Assembly: GCF_020524585.1 (NCBI RefSeq)
Contig: NZ_JAIVLK010000008.1
Coordinates: 1-64,000 of the forward strand
From: Celeribacter naphthalenivorans
GTDB taxonomy: Bacteria > Pseudomonadota > Alphaproteobacteria > Rhodobacterales > Rhodobacteraceae
Length of the DNA: 64,000 bases
Reading direction: 5' to 3'
Shown here: piece by piece, positions 28,806 through 37,074 of the stretch
How positions within the stretch are numbered: position 1 is the first letter of the stretch
Layout: the number at the start of each line of letters is the position of its first letter
The notes under the pieces: generated by a model
Seen by the model: only the letters and a program-made list of their open reading frames with translations
The model's database searches: none
Told to the model about the DNA's origin: nothing
Made by a program: the position numbers and the translations under genes

Positions 28806-28931
28806 GGGGCGCGATGACAGATTATTTTCACCGGATGTTAGACCGAGGCCACTTGGCCCAAGCCGCATCCAAGTCAGATATGAACACAACTCTCTGCCGG
28901 CACGTCCGGCGTCAAACTAGGGGAACAGGCC

Positions 28932-29711
28932 ATGGTTCAGTTTAACCTTCCCAAGAACTCCAAAATCGTGACGGGCAAGACCTGGCCGAAGCCCGAGGGC
29001 GCGACCAATGTCCGCAAATTCCAGATCTACCGCTGGAATCCCGATGACGAGAAAAACCCGTCGGTGGACACCTATTTCATCGACATGGACAAATGCGGTC
29101 CGATGGTTCTCGACGCGCTGATCAAGATCAAGAATGAGATCGATCCGACGCTGACCTTCCGTCGTTCTTGCCGCGAGGGCATCTGTGGTTCCTGTGCGAT
29201 GAACATCGACGGGATCAACACGCTCGCGTGTATCTACGGTCTCGACGAGATCAAGGGCGATGTGCGCATCTTCCCGCTGCCGCACATGCCGGTGGTGAAA
29301 GACCTCATTCCCGATCTGACCCACTTCTATGCGCAGCACGCCTCGATCATGCCGTGGCTTGAGACCAAGACCAACCGCCCGGAAAAAGAATGGCGTCAGT
29401 CCATCGAGGATCGCAAGAAACTCGACGGTCTTTATGAATGTGTGATGTGTGCGTCTTGCTCGACCTCCTGCCCAAGCTACTGGTGGAACGGCGACGAGTA
29501 TCTTGGACCGGCAGCTCTGTTGCACGCCTACCGCTGGATCATCGACTCGCGCGATGAGGCCACTGGCGAGCGTCTCGATTATCTCGAAGACAGCTTCAAG
29601 CTTTACCGCTGCCACACCATCATGAACTGTGCGAAAACCTGCCCCAAAGGTCTGAACCCGGCGGCAGCGATTGCGCATATCAAGAAGATGATGCTTGAAC
29701 GCACCCACTAA
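28932..29711 (+). CDS. sdhB: succinate dehydrogenase iron-sulfur subunit
   Basis: A 259-residue subunit carrying three Fe-S clusters: [2Fe-2S] in [12 protein letters not shown] (about residue 78), [4Fe-4S] in [16 protein letters not shown] (about 172) and [3Fe-4S] in [17 protein letters not shown] (about 230). It transfers electrons from SdhA to quinone. Usually it is next to sdhA; here it follows three unrelated genes, and its own promoter in the 126-bp gap is possible. Confidence 0.97.
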   Translation: MVQFNLPKNSKIVTGKTWPKPEGATNVRKFQIYRWNPDDEKNPSVDTYFIDMDKCGPMVLDALIKIKNEIDPTLTFRRSCREGICGSCAMNIDGINTLACIYGLDEIKGDVRIFPLPHMPVVKDLIPDLTHFYAQHASIMPWLETKTNRPEKEWRQSIEDRKKLDGLYECVMCASCSTSCPSYWWNGDEYLGPAALLHAYRWIIDSRDEATGERLDYLEDSFKLYRCHTIMNCAKTCPKGLNPAAAIAHIKKMMLERTH

Positions 29712-29734
29712 GCGCTTTCGACAGAACATTCAAA

Positions 29735-29757
29735 AGCCCCGCTTCGGCGGGGTTTTT
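29735..29757 (+). terminator. terminator of the sdh region
   Basis: CCCCGC (29737-29742), loop TTCG, GCGGGG (29747-29752), then TTTTTC. A classic UUCG-loop intrinsic terminator 25 bp after the sdhB stop. Confidence 0.9.
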
Positions 29758-29831
29758 CTTTTGCGCTTCTCCCCCTTGCCTCTCTCTGCGCGTCACATCA
29801 TCTTGCGCGGAGTTGTTTGAGGAGGTCCCCC

Positions 29832-31238
29832 ATGCGCAAATCCATTGGCGCCCGTTTCCTGATCGTCGGCCTGCTGACGCTTTTGATGTTCATTCCCTTG
29901 TTTTTTGTCTCGGACATCGTGCAGAGCCGTAAGACCTATTCGCAAAGCACCCTGCGCGAAGTGGGCCGCGAATGGGGTGGGGATCAGGTCATTGCCGGTC
30001 CGATGCTTGTGATCCCGGTCGAAGAAACCGTGGACCGCACCGAACGCGAAGCGGTGATCAACCCGGACACGGGCGAGGTCGTTCTGGATGCCGATGGGTC
30101 TCCGCGTCAACGCCAGGTGACGCGCAAGGTGACCGTGAGCCGCGATCCGATCTATGTCTATCCGGGGCGCTTTGATGTGGACATCGACACGCAAACGCAA
30201 ATCCGTCGTCGCGGGATTTTCTCGGTGCCGGTCTATCAGGCGGGGATCGCCATGGGGTTCGATTTCCCCTGGGATCAGATCGACGCCCAAGCGGTGAATG
30301 ACGAGGTGATCCTCTGGGATCGGGCCGAGCTGATCCTCTCGCTGTCGTCGAACGCCGCGCTGCGGGGGCAGGCGGTTTTGACCGTCGATGGCGCCGAAGT
30401 GCCGCTCGAACCGATCGCCTCCGCTGACGATGCCGCCGGTATCATGGCAGCCTTAGGCGATCCGCGTGGCAAGGCGGACTATGCGCTGACGCTGGGGGCC
30501 AATGGCGCGCAGTCGTTCCAGATCGCGCCGGTCGGACGCCAGACCGCTGTGACCATCAGTTCCGATTGGCCGCATCCGAGTTTTCGCGGCGCTTTCCTGC
30601 CGGATGGATCGGAGATTTCCGAAGAGGGGTTCTCGGCCACCTGGACCATCCCGCATCTGGCCCGCACCCTGCCGCAGATGACGCGCGAGAATTACATCCA
30701 GACCCTGCGCTATAGCATGGCCTTTGGGGTCGATTTCATCGAGCCGAATGACTTCTATCAAAAGTCCTTCCGTGCGGCGAATTATTCGATCCTCTTCATC
30801 GCGCTGACCTTTCTCACCGTTTTGCTGGTGGAAAAAGGCGCCGAACGCCCGGCCCACCCGGTGCAATATATCCTGATCGGTCTGGCGCAGTCGATTTTCG
30901 TCCTGCTGATGGTGGCCTATTCCGAACAGATCGGATTTGGCCCTGCCTATGCGCTCTCTGCCGGGGCGACCATTGCGCTTTTGACCTTCTTTGGCGCTGT
31001 GGGGCTGAAACTCGGACGGCGCACGGCGGTTCTGGGTGTCATGCTTTTGGTGCTCTACGGCGTGCTCTATCTGATCCTGCGCTCTGCGGATTATGCATTG
31101 CTTGCGGGCGCATCGCTGTCCTTCGTGGCTCTGGCCGCGACCATGTTCTTTACCCGCAACGAGGATTGGTACGGGCCGGAGGGCAGTGGGTTGTTCGCGC
31201 GAAAACGCAAAGAGCCTGCGCCTAAAACAACGCCGTAA
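29832..31238 (+). CDS. creD: CreD-family inner membrane protein
   Basis: A 468-residue inner membrane protein of the CreD/CET family. After an N-terminal helix (LIVGLLTLLMFIPLFFV) there is a large periplasmic beta-rich domain with IYVYPGRFDVDIDTQTQIRR and FDFPWDQIDAQAVND, then about five C-terminal helices starting at LFIALTFLTVLLVEKG. Family members link to envelope-stress responses; the exact function is not known. ATG 29832 follows GGAGGTCCCCC; no creBC two-component genes are nearby. Confidence 0.9.
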   Translation: MRKSIGARFLIVGLLTLLMFIPLFFVSDIVQSRKTYSQSTLREVGREWGGDQVIAGPMLVIPVEETVDRTEREAVINPDTGEVVLDADGSPRQRQVTRKVTVSRDPIYVYPGRFDVDIDTQTQIRRRGIFSVPVYQAGIAMGFDFPWDQIDAQAVNDEVILWDRAELILSLSSNAALRGQAVLTVDGAEVPLEPIASADDAAGIMAALGDPRGKADYALTLGANGAQSFQIAPVGRQTAVTISSDWPHPSFRGAFLPDGSEISEEGFSATWTIPHLARTLPQMTRENYIQTLRYSMAFGVDFIEPNDFYQKSFRAANYSILFIALTFLTVLLVEKGAERPAHPVQYILIGLAQSIFVLLMVAYSEQIGFGPAYALSAGATIALLTFFGAVGLKLGRRTAVLGVMLLVLYGVLYLILRSADYALLAGASLSFVALAATMFFTRNEDWYGPEGSGLFARKRKEPAPKTTP

Positions 31239-31284
31239 CATATCCGTGGTTTTCCATTCGGCAAGACAAGGCGTATGAGGGGGC

Positions 31285-31485
31285 ATGGTCATTTTCATCC
31301 CCCTCATCCTCATCGCGCTTTACGTCGGCATGTATGTTTTACGCACGGAGCGGACGTCGGATTGTCGCTGGCGGCAGACCGGCAAGGATGCGGAGGGCAT
31401 TACGTTTCGCTGTCAGGTCTGCGGCGCAGAGGCGCGGACAGTAAAAGGCGAGCCAACACATTGCGGGGCAAAGCCCAACACGTAA
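31285..31485 (+). CDS. small membrane-anchored protein with one CxxC
   Basis: A 66-residue protein: one N-terminal membrane helix (VIFIPLILIALYVGMYVL) followed by a short cytosolic part with a zinc-ribbon-like CQVCGAEARTV and a final Cys (THCGAKPNT). ATG 31285 follows TGAGGGGGC. I do not know the family; the CxxC plus C suggests metal binding. It may be cotranscribed with creD. Confidence 0.6.
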   Translation: MVIFIPLILIALYVGMYVLRTERTSDCRWRQTGKDAEGITFRCQVCGAEARTVKGEPTHCGAKPNT

Positions 31486-31513
31486 AAGTCGAACCCGGAC
31501 GAACACGCTAGAG

Positions 31514-31528
31514 TGCTGCGTTGCAGCA
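31514..31528 (+). promoter_or_regulatory. PhaR-like palindrome TGCTGC-GTT-GCAGCA
   Basis: Perfect 6-bp arms with a three-base spacer, containing CTGC-N3-GCAG, the dyad reported for PhaR (repressor of phasin and PHB genes) in Paracoccus. A second palindrome CATGCGCATG follows directly at 31527-31536. It lies about 100 bp before the small gene at 31630, in an otherwise empty gap (31486-31629). Regulation by PhaR is inference. Confidence 0.4.
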
Positions 31529-31629
31529 TGCGCATGGCGACTATGCGACATTAGGGGGCTGTCTTTCGCGGCGTCGCAGCATACCTCAGGGCACAAGGGA
31601 GACCACTACACCTCCACGGAGTTTATGAC

Positions 31630-31797
31630 ATGACCCTGCACGATGTTGCACTGAACGACAAAGCCAAAGACGCCGCGATGAAAGTGTCCGAATGGCTCGA
31701 ATATTACGCCCCGGCCACCCCGGCGGTGAAAACCAGCGAACAGGTTGTTCCGGGCAAACTCGATGTGCTCGATCAAATGTACGCCTACTACGAATAA
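31630..31797 (+). CDS. small 55-residue conserved-looking protein
   Basis: A short gene reading MTLHDVALNDKAKD... and ending LDVLDQMYAYYE, 55 residues. It contains an amphipathic helix (AAMKVSEWLEYYAPATPAV) and no signal or membrane segment. The coding case rests on codon use like its neighbours, a purine-rich leader (AAGGGAGACC about 30 bp upstream), the terminator 27 bp after its stop, and the promoter palindrome upstream. I do not recognise it; a granule-associated (PHB) role is speculative, based on that palindrome. Confidence 0.65.
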   Translation: MTLHDVALNDKAKDAAMKVSEWLEYYAPATPAVKTSEQVVPGKLDVLDQMYAYYE

Positions 31798-31823
31798 GGC
31801 TTTTCGCCTCTCGTAAGATGAAG

Positions 31824-31845
31824 AAGCCCCGCCAAAGCGGGGCTT
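31824..31845. terminator. bidirectional terminator after the 55-residue gene
   Basis: AAGCCCCGC (31824-31832), loop CAAA, GCGGGGCTT (31837-31845), then TTCTGTTTTT. It separates the small gene from the convergent aldo/keto reductase gene. Confidence 0.88.
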
Positions 31846-31860
31846 TTCTGTTTTTGGTGC

Positions 31861-32850
31861 TTAGCAGTAGCGTTCGACGCCGACCATTTGGACGTCCGAG
31901 TAGCGGTCCCCCGAGGCCCAGCCGACGGGGAGAATCTGTTCGATCTCCCAGAGATCGTCCTCAGACAGGCCGATCTCGCCCGCATGGGCCCAATCGGCGA
32001 GGTGCTCCTTGGTGCGGGTGCCGGGAATCGGGATCAGGTGATCGCCCTGATGCAGCACCCACGCGAGCGCCAGCGCCGGGGTGGAGACGCCTTTCTTCTC
32101 TGCATAGGCTTGGAACGCGTGGATGTAGTCCAGATTCTCCAGCCAGTTTTGCCCTGTGAACCGCGGGTTGGGCTTGCGGAAATCGGTGTCGGAGAATTGC
32201 GCGGGGTCGAGATCGCTCGCGCCAAGTGCGCCACGGGCGACGGGTGAGAAGGGAATAAACGCAATGCCCAACTCTTCGCAGGTTTGGATCACGCCCAATT
32301 CCGGCTGACGGGTCCAGAGCGAATATTCGTTCTGCACCGCCGTGACCGGCACGACTTTATGTGCGCGGCGAATGCTCGAGGGCGCCACTTCCGACAGGCC
32401 CCAGGCGTCGATCAGCCCTTCTTCGATCAGCTTGCTCATGGTTTCGGCAACAGTCTCTACAGGCAATTCCTTTTGCCGACGGTGGATGTAATAGAGCTCG
32501 ACCTTGTCGCGGTTCAGCTTTTTCAAAGAGCTTTCCAGCTCAGAGCGAATGTAGTCTTCTTCGTTGTTGAACTTGCGCTGTGGCCCCGGCACGATGCCGA
32601 CCTTTGTGGCCAGCGTCACTTGCGCGCCACTCTCTTTAAGGTATTGGCCGACGATCTTCTCAGACCGCCCCATCCCGTAGATGTTCGCGGTGTCCCAGAA
32701 ATCGATCCCGGCGGCTTCGACGGCGGCGAGGGTTTCGAGGGACGTGTCATCATCGGCGGCGCCAAAGAACCCGGCGAAGCTCATGCAGCCAAAACCGATT
32801 GCGCCCACCATTGGGCCGTTTGCGCCAAGCTGGCGTTTGGGCATGCTCAT
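31861..32850 (-). CDS. aldo/keto reductase
   Basis: A 329-residue NADPH-dependent aldo/keto reductase barrel. The family motifs are GFGCMSFAGFFG near the N-terminus, the catalytic DTANIYGMGRSEKIVGQYLK (Asp/Tyr about 53-58), YYIHRRQ in place of the usual VDLYYxH-R, and the C-terminal cofactor segment LIPIPGTRTKEHLADWA. Substrate unknown. ATG follows AAGGAAAAGGC. Confidence 0.9.
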   Translation of the reverse strand: MSMPKRQLGANGPMVGAIGFGCMSFAGFFGAADDDTSLETLAAVEAAGIDFWDTANIYGMGRSEKIVGQYLKESGAQVTLATKVGIVPGPQRKFNNEEDYIRSELESSLKKLNRDKVELYYIHRRQKELPVETVAETMSKLIEEGLIDAWGLSEVAPSSIRRAHKVVPVTAVQNEYSLWTRQPELGVIQTCEELGIAFIPFSPVARGALGASDLDPAQFSDTDFRKPNPRFTGQNWLENLDYIHAFQAYAEKKGVSTPALALAWVLHQGDHLIPIPGTRTKEHLADWAHAGEIGLSEDDLWEIEQILPVGWASGDRYSDVQMVGVERYC

Positions 32851-32881
32851 GCCTTTTCCTTTTCTGTGGTTTGCAACGAGG

Positions 32882-33352
32882 TCACCGGCTCCAGAGTTTG
32901 GATGCAGTGCCCGTCGTTCGATCTATTGTGTAGCGCGTTTCGCCTGTCGGGCAACAACGCGGATCATTCTCTTTAGCTGTGGTCAGGGTGACTTCTATCC
33001 GATCCGGATAAAAGGCCGCGTCGCGCGGGCCATGCCCCCAAATTTTGGACACTGGCCCGAGATAGTTGATCTGGGGGCCGGGGTGGGCAATGGCATAGCG
33101 ACCGACCGAGATGCCGACGCTGCCCGCTGATCCTTCGATCCACTCATACACAAACCCCAAGGCTTCTGTGGCCTGTGTCGGATCGGAGTGGTTCGGAAGG
33201 AAAAATGAGGCCTCGACATGCTCGGCCTTATTCGCAAGCTGCGCAAAGAGAACAGGGTCGAGATTGGGCCAGTCCTGTGCCGCGCCTGCCAAAGGCATGA
33301 AGGCTCCAAGTGCATAGAGCGGCAGGACGAAAAGGCGTGGAAACAAAGGCAT
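32882..33352 (-). CDS. secreted protein of unknown function
   Basis: A 156-residue protein with a signal peptide (MPLFPRLFVLPLYALGAFMP then LAGAAQ), giving a periplasmic or secreted domain of about 130 residues. It contains QATEALGFVYEWIEGSAGSV, a cysteine pair in DPRCCPTGETRYTID and a Trp-rich end. I do not recognise a family. Strong ribosome site GGAGGTGCCCC before the ATG. It lies downstream of deoD by 63 bp. Confidence 0.7.
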   Translation of the reverse strand: MPLFPRLFVLPLYALGAFMPLAGAAQDWPNLDPVLFAQLANKAEHVEASFFLPNHSDPTQATEALGFVYEWIEGSAGSVGISVGRYAIAHPGPQINYLGPVSKIWGHGPRDAAFYPDRIEVTLTTAKENDPRCCPTGETRYTIDRTTGTASKLWSR

Positions 33353-33415
33353 GGGGCACCTCCTGGCACTATGAAATCGAATGCCACGAGAGTGTGCCCC
33401 GTGCCAAGGACACGA

Positions 33416-34135
33416 TCAACCCGCGAATGCGGCCTCCAAGGCGATCTCGACCATGTCGCCAAAGCTCTTTTCACGCTGGTCAGACGGAAGCGCTTCATGG
33501 GTCAACAGGTGATCGGAGACGGTCATGACGCCCAGTGCCCGCACGCCATGCCGCGCCGCGACAGTGTAAAGCTCGGCGGCTTCCATTTCGACGCCGAGGA
33601 TGCCGTGACGGATCATTACCTCGTCCAGATCGGGACGTTCGGCATAGAAGATGTCCGAGGAATAGATGTTGCCGACATGGACGCCGGTGTCTTTCTTGCG
33701 AGCGCTGGCGACGGCGGCCTCCAACAGGCCGTAATCGGCGCAGGGCGCGTAGTTAATCTCCTTGAAGAACCCGGCCGATGGCGTCGTGCCCATGGTGGTG
33801 GCAGTCATGGCGATCACCACGTCGCGCACCTTGATATGATGCTGCATCGCGCCACAAGACCCGATGCGAATAAGTGTCTTGGCGCCATATTCGGTGATCA
33901 GCTCATTCGCGTAGATCGAGATCGAGGGCATGCCCATGCCGGAGCCGTGGATGGTCACCGGATTGCCCTTATAGGTGCCGGTAAAGCCCAGCATGCCGCG
34001 CACCTCGTTCACCAGTTTGATGTCGTCGAGATAGGTCTCGGCGGCCCATTTCGCGCGGTAGGGATCGCCCGGCATCAGGACGGTTTCGGCAATCTCGCCG
34101 GGCTTTGCGGCAATATGGGGGGTCGGCATATCCAT
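33416..34135 (-). CDS. deoD: purine nucleoside phosphorylase DeoD
   Basis: A 239-residue trimeric/hexameric purine-nucleoside phosphorylase that splits (deoxy)inosine/guanosine-type nucleosides with phosphate. It has [13 protein letters not shown] (phosphate site), [25 protein letters not shown] and the catalytic [13 protein letters not shown] and VSDHLL segments. ATG 34135 ([17 protein letters not shown]) follows GAGGAGC; the in-frame region beyond belongs to the next gene's antisense. A BMP-type importer for nucleosides lies 10 kb away. Confidence 0.96.
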   Translation of the reverse strand: MDMPTPHIAAKPGEIAETVLMPGDPYRAKWAAETYLDDIKLVNEVRGMLGFTGTYKGNPVTIHGSGMGMPSISIYANELITEYGAKTLIRIGSCGAMQHHIKVRDVVIAMTATTMGTTPSAGFFKEINYAPCADYGLLEAAVASARKKDTGVHVGNIYSSDIFYAERPDLDEVMIRHGILGVEMEAAELYTVAARHGVRALGVMTVSDHLLTHEALPSDQREKSFGDMVEIALEAAFAG

Positions 34136-34195
34136 GCTCCTCGTGCTATCGGTCTTTGGAGCACAGTAAGCCAGCCGGGAACGAGATTGTATAGA

Positions 34196-34738
34196 ATGCA
34201 GCGCAGGATTTTTTCGCGCACCGCCATGATGGTTTCTGCGGTGCTTTTTGCAGGGGTTGAAGGCGTTGGGGCCGAGGAGCCGGAAGAGTTGGAAATGGTC
34301 AAGGCAATCTTTGCCGAGATCCAACCGCTCTCGTTTCAGAAAAAGCGCGAATACTGCGGGTTGATCGGGCGGGATGCCGCCGGAAAGCTGATCGCCAGTC
34401 CCGCGAAACGGGGCTCCGTCGATGGCTGCACCCCGCGCGACACAGAGGAGATGGAGGTGGTCATCGCCTCCTATCACACCCACGGCAGTTTTATGCGCGG
34501 CTACGTCTCTGAGGTTCCGTCGGTCAGCGATATGGAAGCCGATGAGAGCGATGGCATCGACGGTTGGGTGGCCACACCGGGCGGGCGGCTTTGGTATGTC
34601 GACAGCTCGGAGATGGTCATTTCTCAGGTCTGCGGGCTTGGCTGCCTGCCGGTCGATGCGCGGTTTGAGCGGCATGACAGCGGGCCCGTCGCAGAAAGCT
34701 ATTCCTACGACGAACTGGTCACGTTTTTCGAAGAGTAG
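34196..34738 (+). CDS. secreted DUF4329 protein with JAMM-like metalloprotease motif
   Basis: A 180-residue protein with a signal peptide ([20 protein letters not shown]...VGA). The domain shows the DUF4329/JAB arrangement: [15 protein letters not shown], then YHTHGSF (HxH about residue 98-100), [14 protein letters not shown] (SxxD) and [11 protein letters not shown]. Glu, HxH and S-x-x-D are all in JAMM order, so zinc-peptidase or isopeptidase activity in the periplasm is possible; DUF4329 also occurs in polymorphic toxins. Cys residues (VCGLGC) could form a disulfide. It reads divergently from deoD and ends 3 bases from ecm. Confidence 0.75.
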   Translation: MQRRIFSRTAMMVSAVLFAGVEGVGAEEPEELEMVKAIFAEIQPLSFQKKREYCGLIGRDAAGKLIASPAKRGSVDGCTPRDTEEMEVVIASYHTHGSFMRGYVSEVPSVSDMEADESDGIDGWVATPGGRLWYVDSSEMVISQVCGLGCLPVDARFERHDSGPVAESYSYDELVTFFEE

Positions 34739-34741
34739 GCC

Positions 34742-36721
34742 TTACTCGGCGGCCTCTTTGCTCGGGTCCACGAGCGCCACGATGTCGAACATGATGCGGT
34801 TCAACTCGAAATCTTTCGGCGTATAGACGCGGGCTACGCCGATGGCGCGCAGGTGCTCGGCGTCGTCCTCCGGGATGATGCCGCCCGCGACCACGGGGAT
34901 ATGGGCGAGCCCTGCCTCTTTCATCTGCCGCATCAGTTCTTCGATCAGCGGAATATGCGAGCCGGACAGAATCGACAGCCCCACCACATGGGCGTCGTCC
35001 GCTTTGGCGGCGGCGACGATTTCCGCAGGGGTCAGGCGGATGCCCTCATAGGCGATCTCCATGCCACAGTCACGAGCCCGGGCGGCGATCTGTTCGGCGC
35101 CGTTGGAGTGCCCGTCGAGGCCCGGTTTGCCGACGAGGAACTTGAGCTTACGCCCCAAGGATGCGGACACGCGGGCGACCTCTTCGCGAATTTCGTCCAA
35201 GCCTTCTGTGCGGTTCGACGGGTTTGCCGACACGCCCGTCGGCCCGCGATACTGACCGAAAGCCGCCCGCACCACATCGCCCCATTCGCCCGTCGTCGCA
35301 CCCGCTTTCGCGGCTTTGATCGAAGCGGGCATGACGTTGACACCACTGGCCGCCGCTTCGCGCAGCTCTTTGAGGGCTGCCTGGACGGCAGGTTCATCGC
35401 GGCTCTCGCGCCACGCCTCAAGCCGCGCGATCTGATCGGCTTCGGCTTCTGGATCAGCTTTCATGATGCCACCGTCGCCTGCGGTCAGCGGCGAGTGCTC
35501 GCCGGTGGTCCATCTGTTCACGCCGACGACGACGGTTTCGCCCGCTTCGATCTTGGCGATGCGTTCGGCATTGGCCTCCACAAGGCGCGATTTCATATAC
35601 TCAATCGCTTCGATCGCGCCGCCCATGCCGTCGAGCGTCTCAAGCTCGGCCCGCGCGCCCTCTTTCAGAGCGGCCACTTTGCGCTCCACGGCGGGGTTGT
35701 TGTCGAAGAGGTCCTCATATTCCAAGAGGTCGGTTTCATAAGCGAAAATCTGTTGCATGCGCAGCGACCATTGCTGGTCGAAGGGACGCGGCAGGCCAAG
35801 CGCCTCGTTCCACGCCGGCAATTGCACGGCGCGGGCGCGGGCGTTTTTCGAAAGCGTCACGGCGAGCATTTCGATCAAAATCCGGTAGACGTTGTTCTCC
35901 GGCTGCTGCTCCGTGAGGCCCAGCGAGTTGACCTGCACCCCATAGCGGAACCGGCGGAATTTCGGGTCCTCGACGCCGTAGCGTTCCCGCGTGATCTCAT
36001 CCCACAGCTCGACAAAGGCGCGCATCTTGCACATCTCGGTGACAAATCGGATGCCCGCGTTCACAAAGAACGAAATGCGGCCAACCATGTTGGGGAAGGC
36101 CTCGGCGGGCACTTTCTCTTTCAGGTCGTCCAGCACGGCAATGGCGGTGGCCAGCGCAAAGGCCAATTCCTGCTCGGGCGTCGCGCCAGCTTCCTGGAGA
36201 TGGTAGGAACAGACGTTCATCGGGTTCCATTTCGGCAGGTGCTCGCGCGTGTAAGCGGCCACATCCGTGATCATCCGCAACGACGGGCGGGGCGGGCAAA
36301 CATACGTCCCGCGCGACAGATACTCTTTGATGATGTCGTTCTGCACCGTGCCTTGCAGTTTGGAAATATCCGCGCCTTGTTCCTCGGCGACCGCAATATA
36401 AAGCGCCAAGAGCCAAGGCGCCGTTGCATTGATCGTCATGGAGGTGTTCATCTGTTCGAGCGGGATGTCATCGAAGAGCATCCGCATGTCGCCCAGATGC
36501 GCGACCGGCACGCCAACCTTGCCAACTTCGCCCTTGGACAGTTCATGATCGCTGTCATAGCCCGTTTGCGTGGGCAGATCGAAGGCGACCGACAGGCCGG
36601 TCTGCCCCTTGGACAGATTGGTGCGATAGAGCGCGTTGGAGGCTTTGGCGGTCGAGTGCCCCGCATAGGTGCGGAACAGCCAGGGACGATCTTTGGTGAT
36701 CCCGGTTTTATCTTCACTCAT
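34742..36721 (-). CDS. ecm: (2R)-ethylmalonyl-CoA mutase
   Basis: A 659-residue coenzyme-B12 mutase converting (2R)-ethylmalonyl-CoA to (2S)-methylsuccinyl-CoA. The substrate domain has PWLFRTYAGHSTAKASNALYR, TGLSVAFDLPTQTGYDSDH and QNDIIKEYLSRGTYV; the C-terminal cobalamin domain has KPGLDGHSNGAEQIA (DxHxxG, about residue 545) and VVGLSILSGSH. ATG 36721 (MSEDKTGITKD) follows GGGAGGTTTGCG. It is divergent from ccr across a 353-bp shared promoter region, the usual ethylmalonyl-CoA gene arrangement. Confidence 0.95.
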   Translation of the reverse strand: MSEDKTGITKDRPWLFRTYAGHSTAKASNALYRTNLSKGQTGLSVAFDLPTQTGYDSDHELSKGEVGKVGVPVAHLGDMRMLFDDIPLEQMNTSMTINATAPWLLALYIAVAEEQGADISKLQGTVQNDIIKEYLSRGTYVCPPRPSLRMITDVAAYTREHLPKWNPMNVCSYHLQEAGATPEQELAFALATAIAVLDDLKEKVPAEAFPNMVGRISFFVNAGIRFVTEMCKMRAFVELWDEITRERYGVEDPKFRRFRYGVQVNSLGLTEQQPENNVYRILIEMLAVTLSKNARARAVQLPAWNEALGLPRPFDQQWSLRMQQIFAYETDLLEYEDLFDNNPAVERKVAALKEGARAELETLDGMGGAIEAIEYMKSRLVEANAERIAKIEAGETVVVGVNRWTTGEHSPLTAGDGGIMKADPEAEADQIARLEAWRESRDEPAVQAALKELREAAASGVNVMPASIKAAKAGATTGEWGDVVRAAFGQYRGPTGVSANPSNRTEGLDEIREEVARVSASLGRKLKFLVGKPGLDGHSNGAEQIAARARDCGMEIAYEGIRLTPAEIVAAAKADDAHVVGLSILSGSHIPLIEELMRQMKEAGLAHIPVVAGGIIPEDDAEHLRAIGVARVYTPKDFELNRIMFDIVALVDPSKEAAE

Positions 36722-37074
36722 CGCAAACCTCCCAATATTGAGTTGCAACATTATTTCTCAAAATGCGTTATGCTTGAAATATTGTGCCATTGTCAATTCG
36801 CCGCGTTGCGGCGGAGGCGGAAAAATCTGTGACGTCAGGGAATTTCGCGTCTCTTCTACGCGGAATCCCTTTGTTTTTGAGGGATGTTTTGAAAATTTCT
36901 GCATCTGCTCGGTTATAAAATTACAAAATTATACTTATCAGGATTGCATAATTACTTTGTGAAGCGTATCAACATGGCATGCTCCGCGATTCTGCATTGC
37001 GGCACGACAAGGCTCACAGCGCTCTCTGAGACGGTTCAGGGGGGCAAGGAGCCGGTTAGATTTGGAGGAAAAAC
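36722..37074. promoter_or_regulatory. divergent ecm-ccr promoter region with an inverted repeat
   Basis: A 353-bp AT-rich gap without a gene. A perfect inverted repeat CGCCGC-GTT-GCGGCG lies at 36799-36813, 80 bp upstream of ecm, a possible operator for both genes. AT-rich tracts near 36915-36960 suit the ccr promoter, and GGAGGAAAAAC precedes the ccr ATG. I see no TGTGATCACA and no TTTGCAAA pair. Confidence 0.4.
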
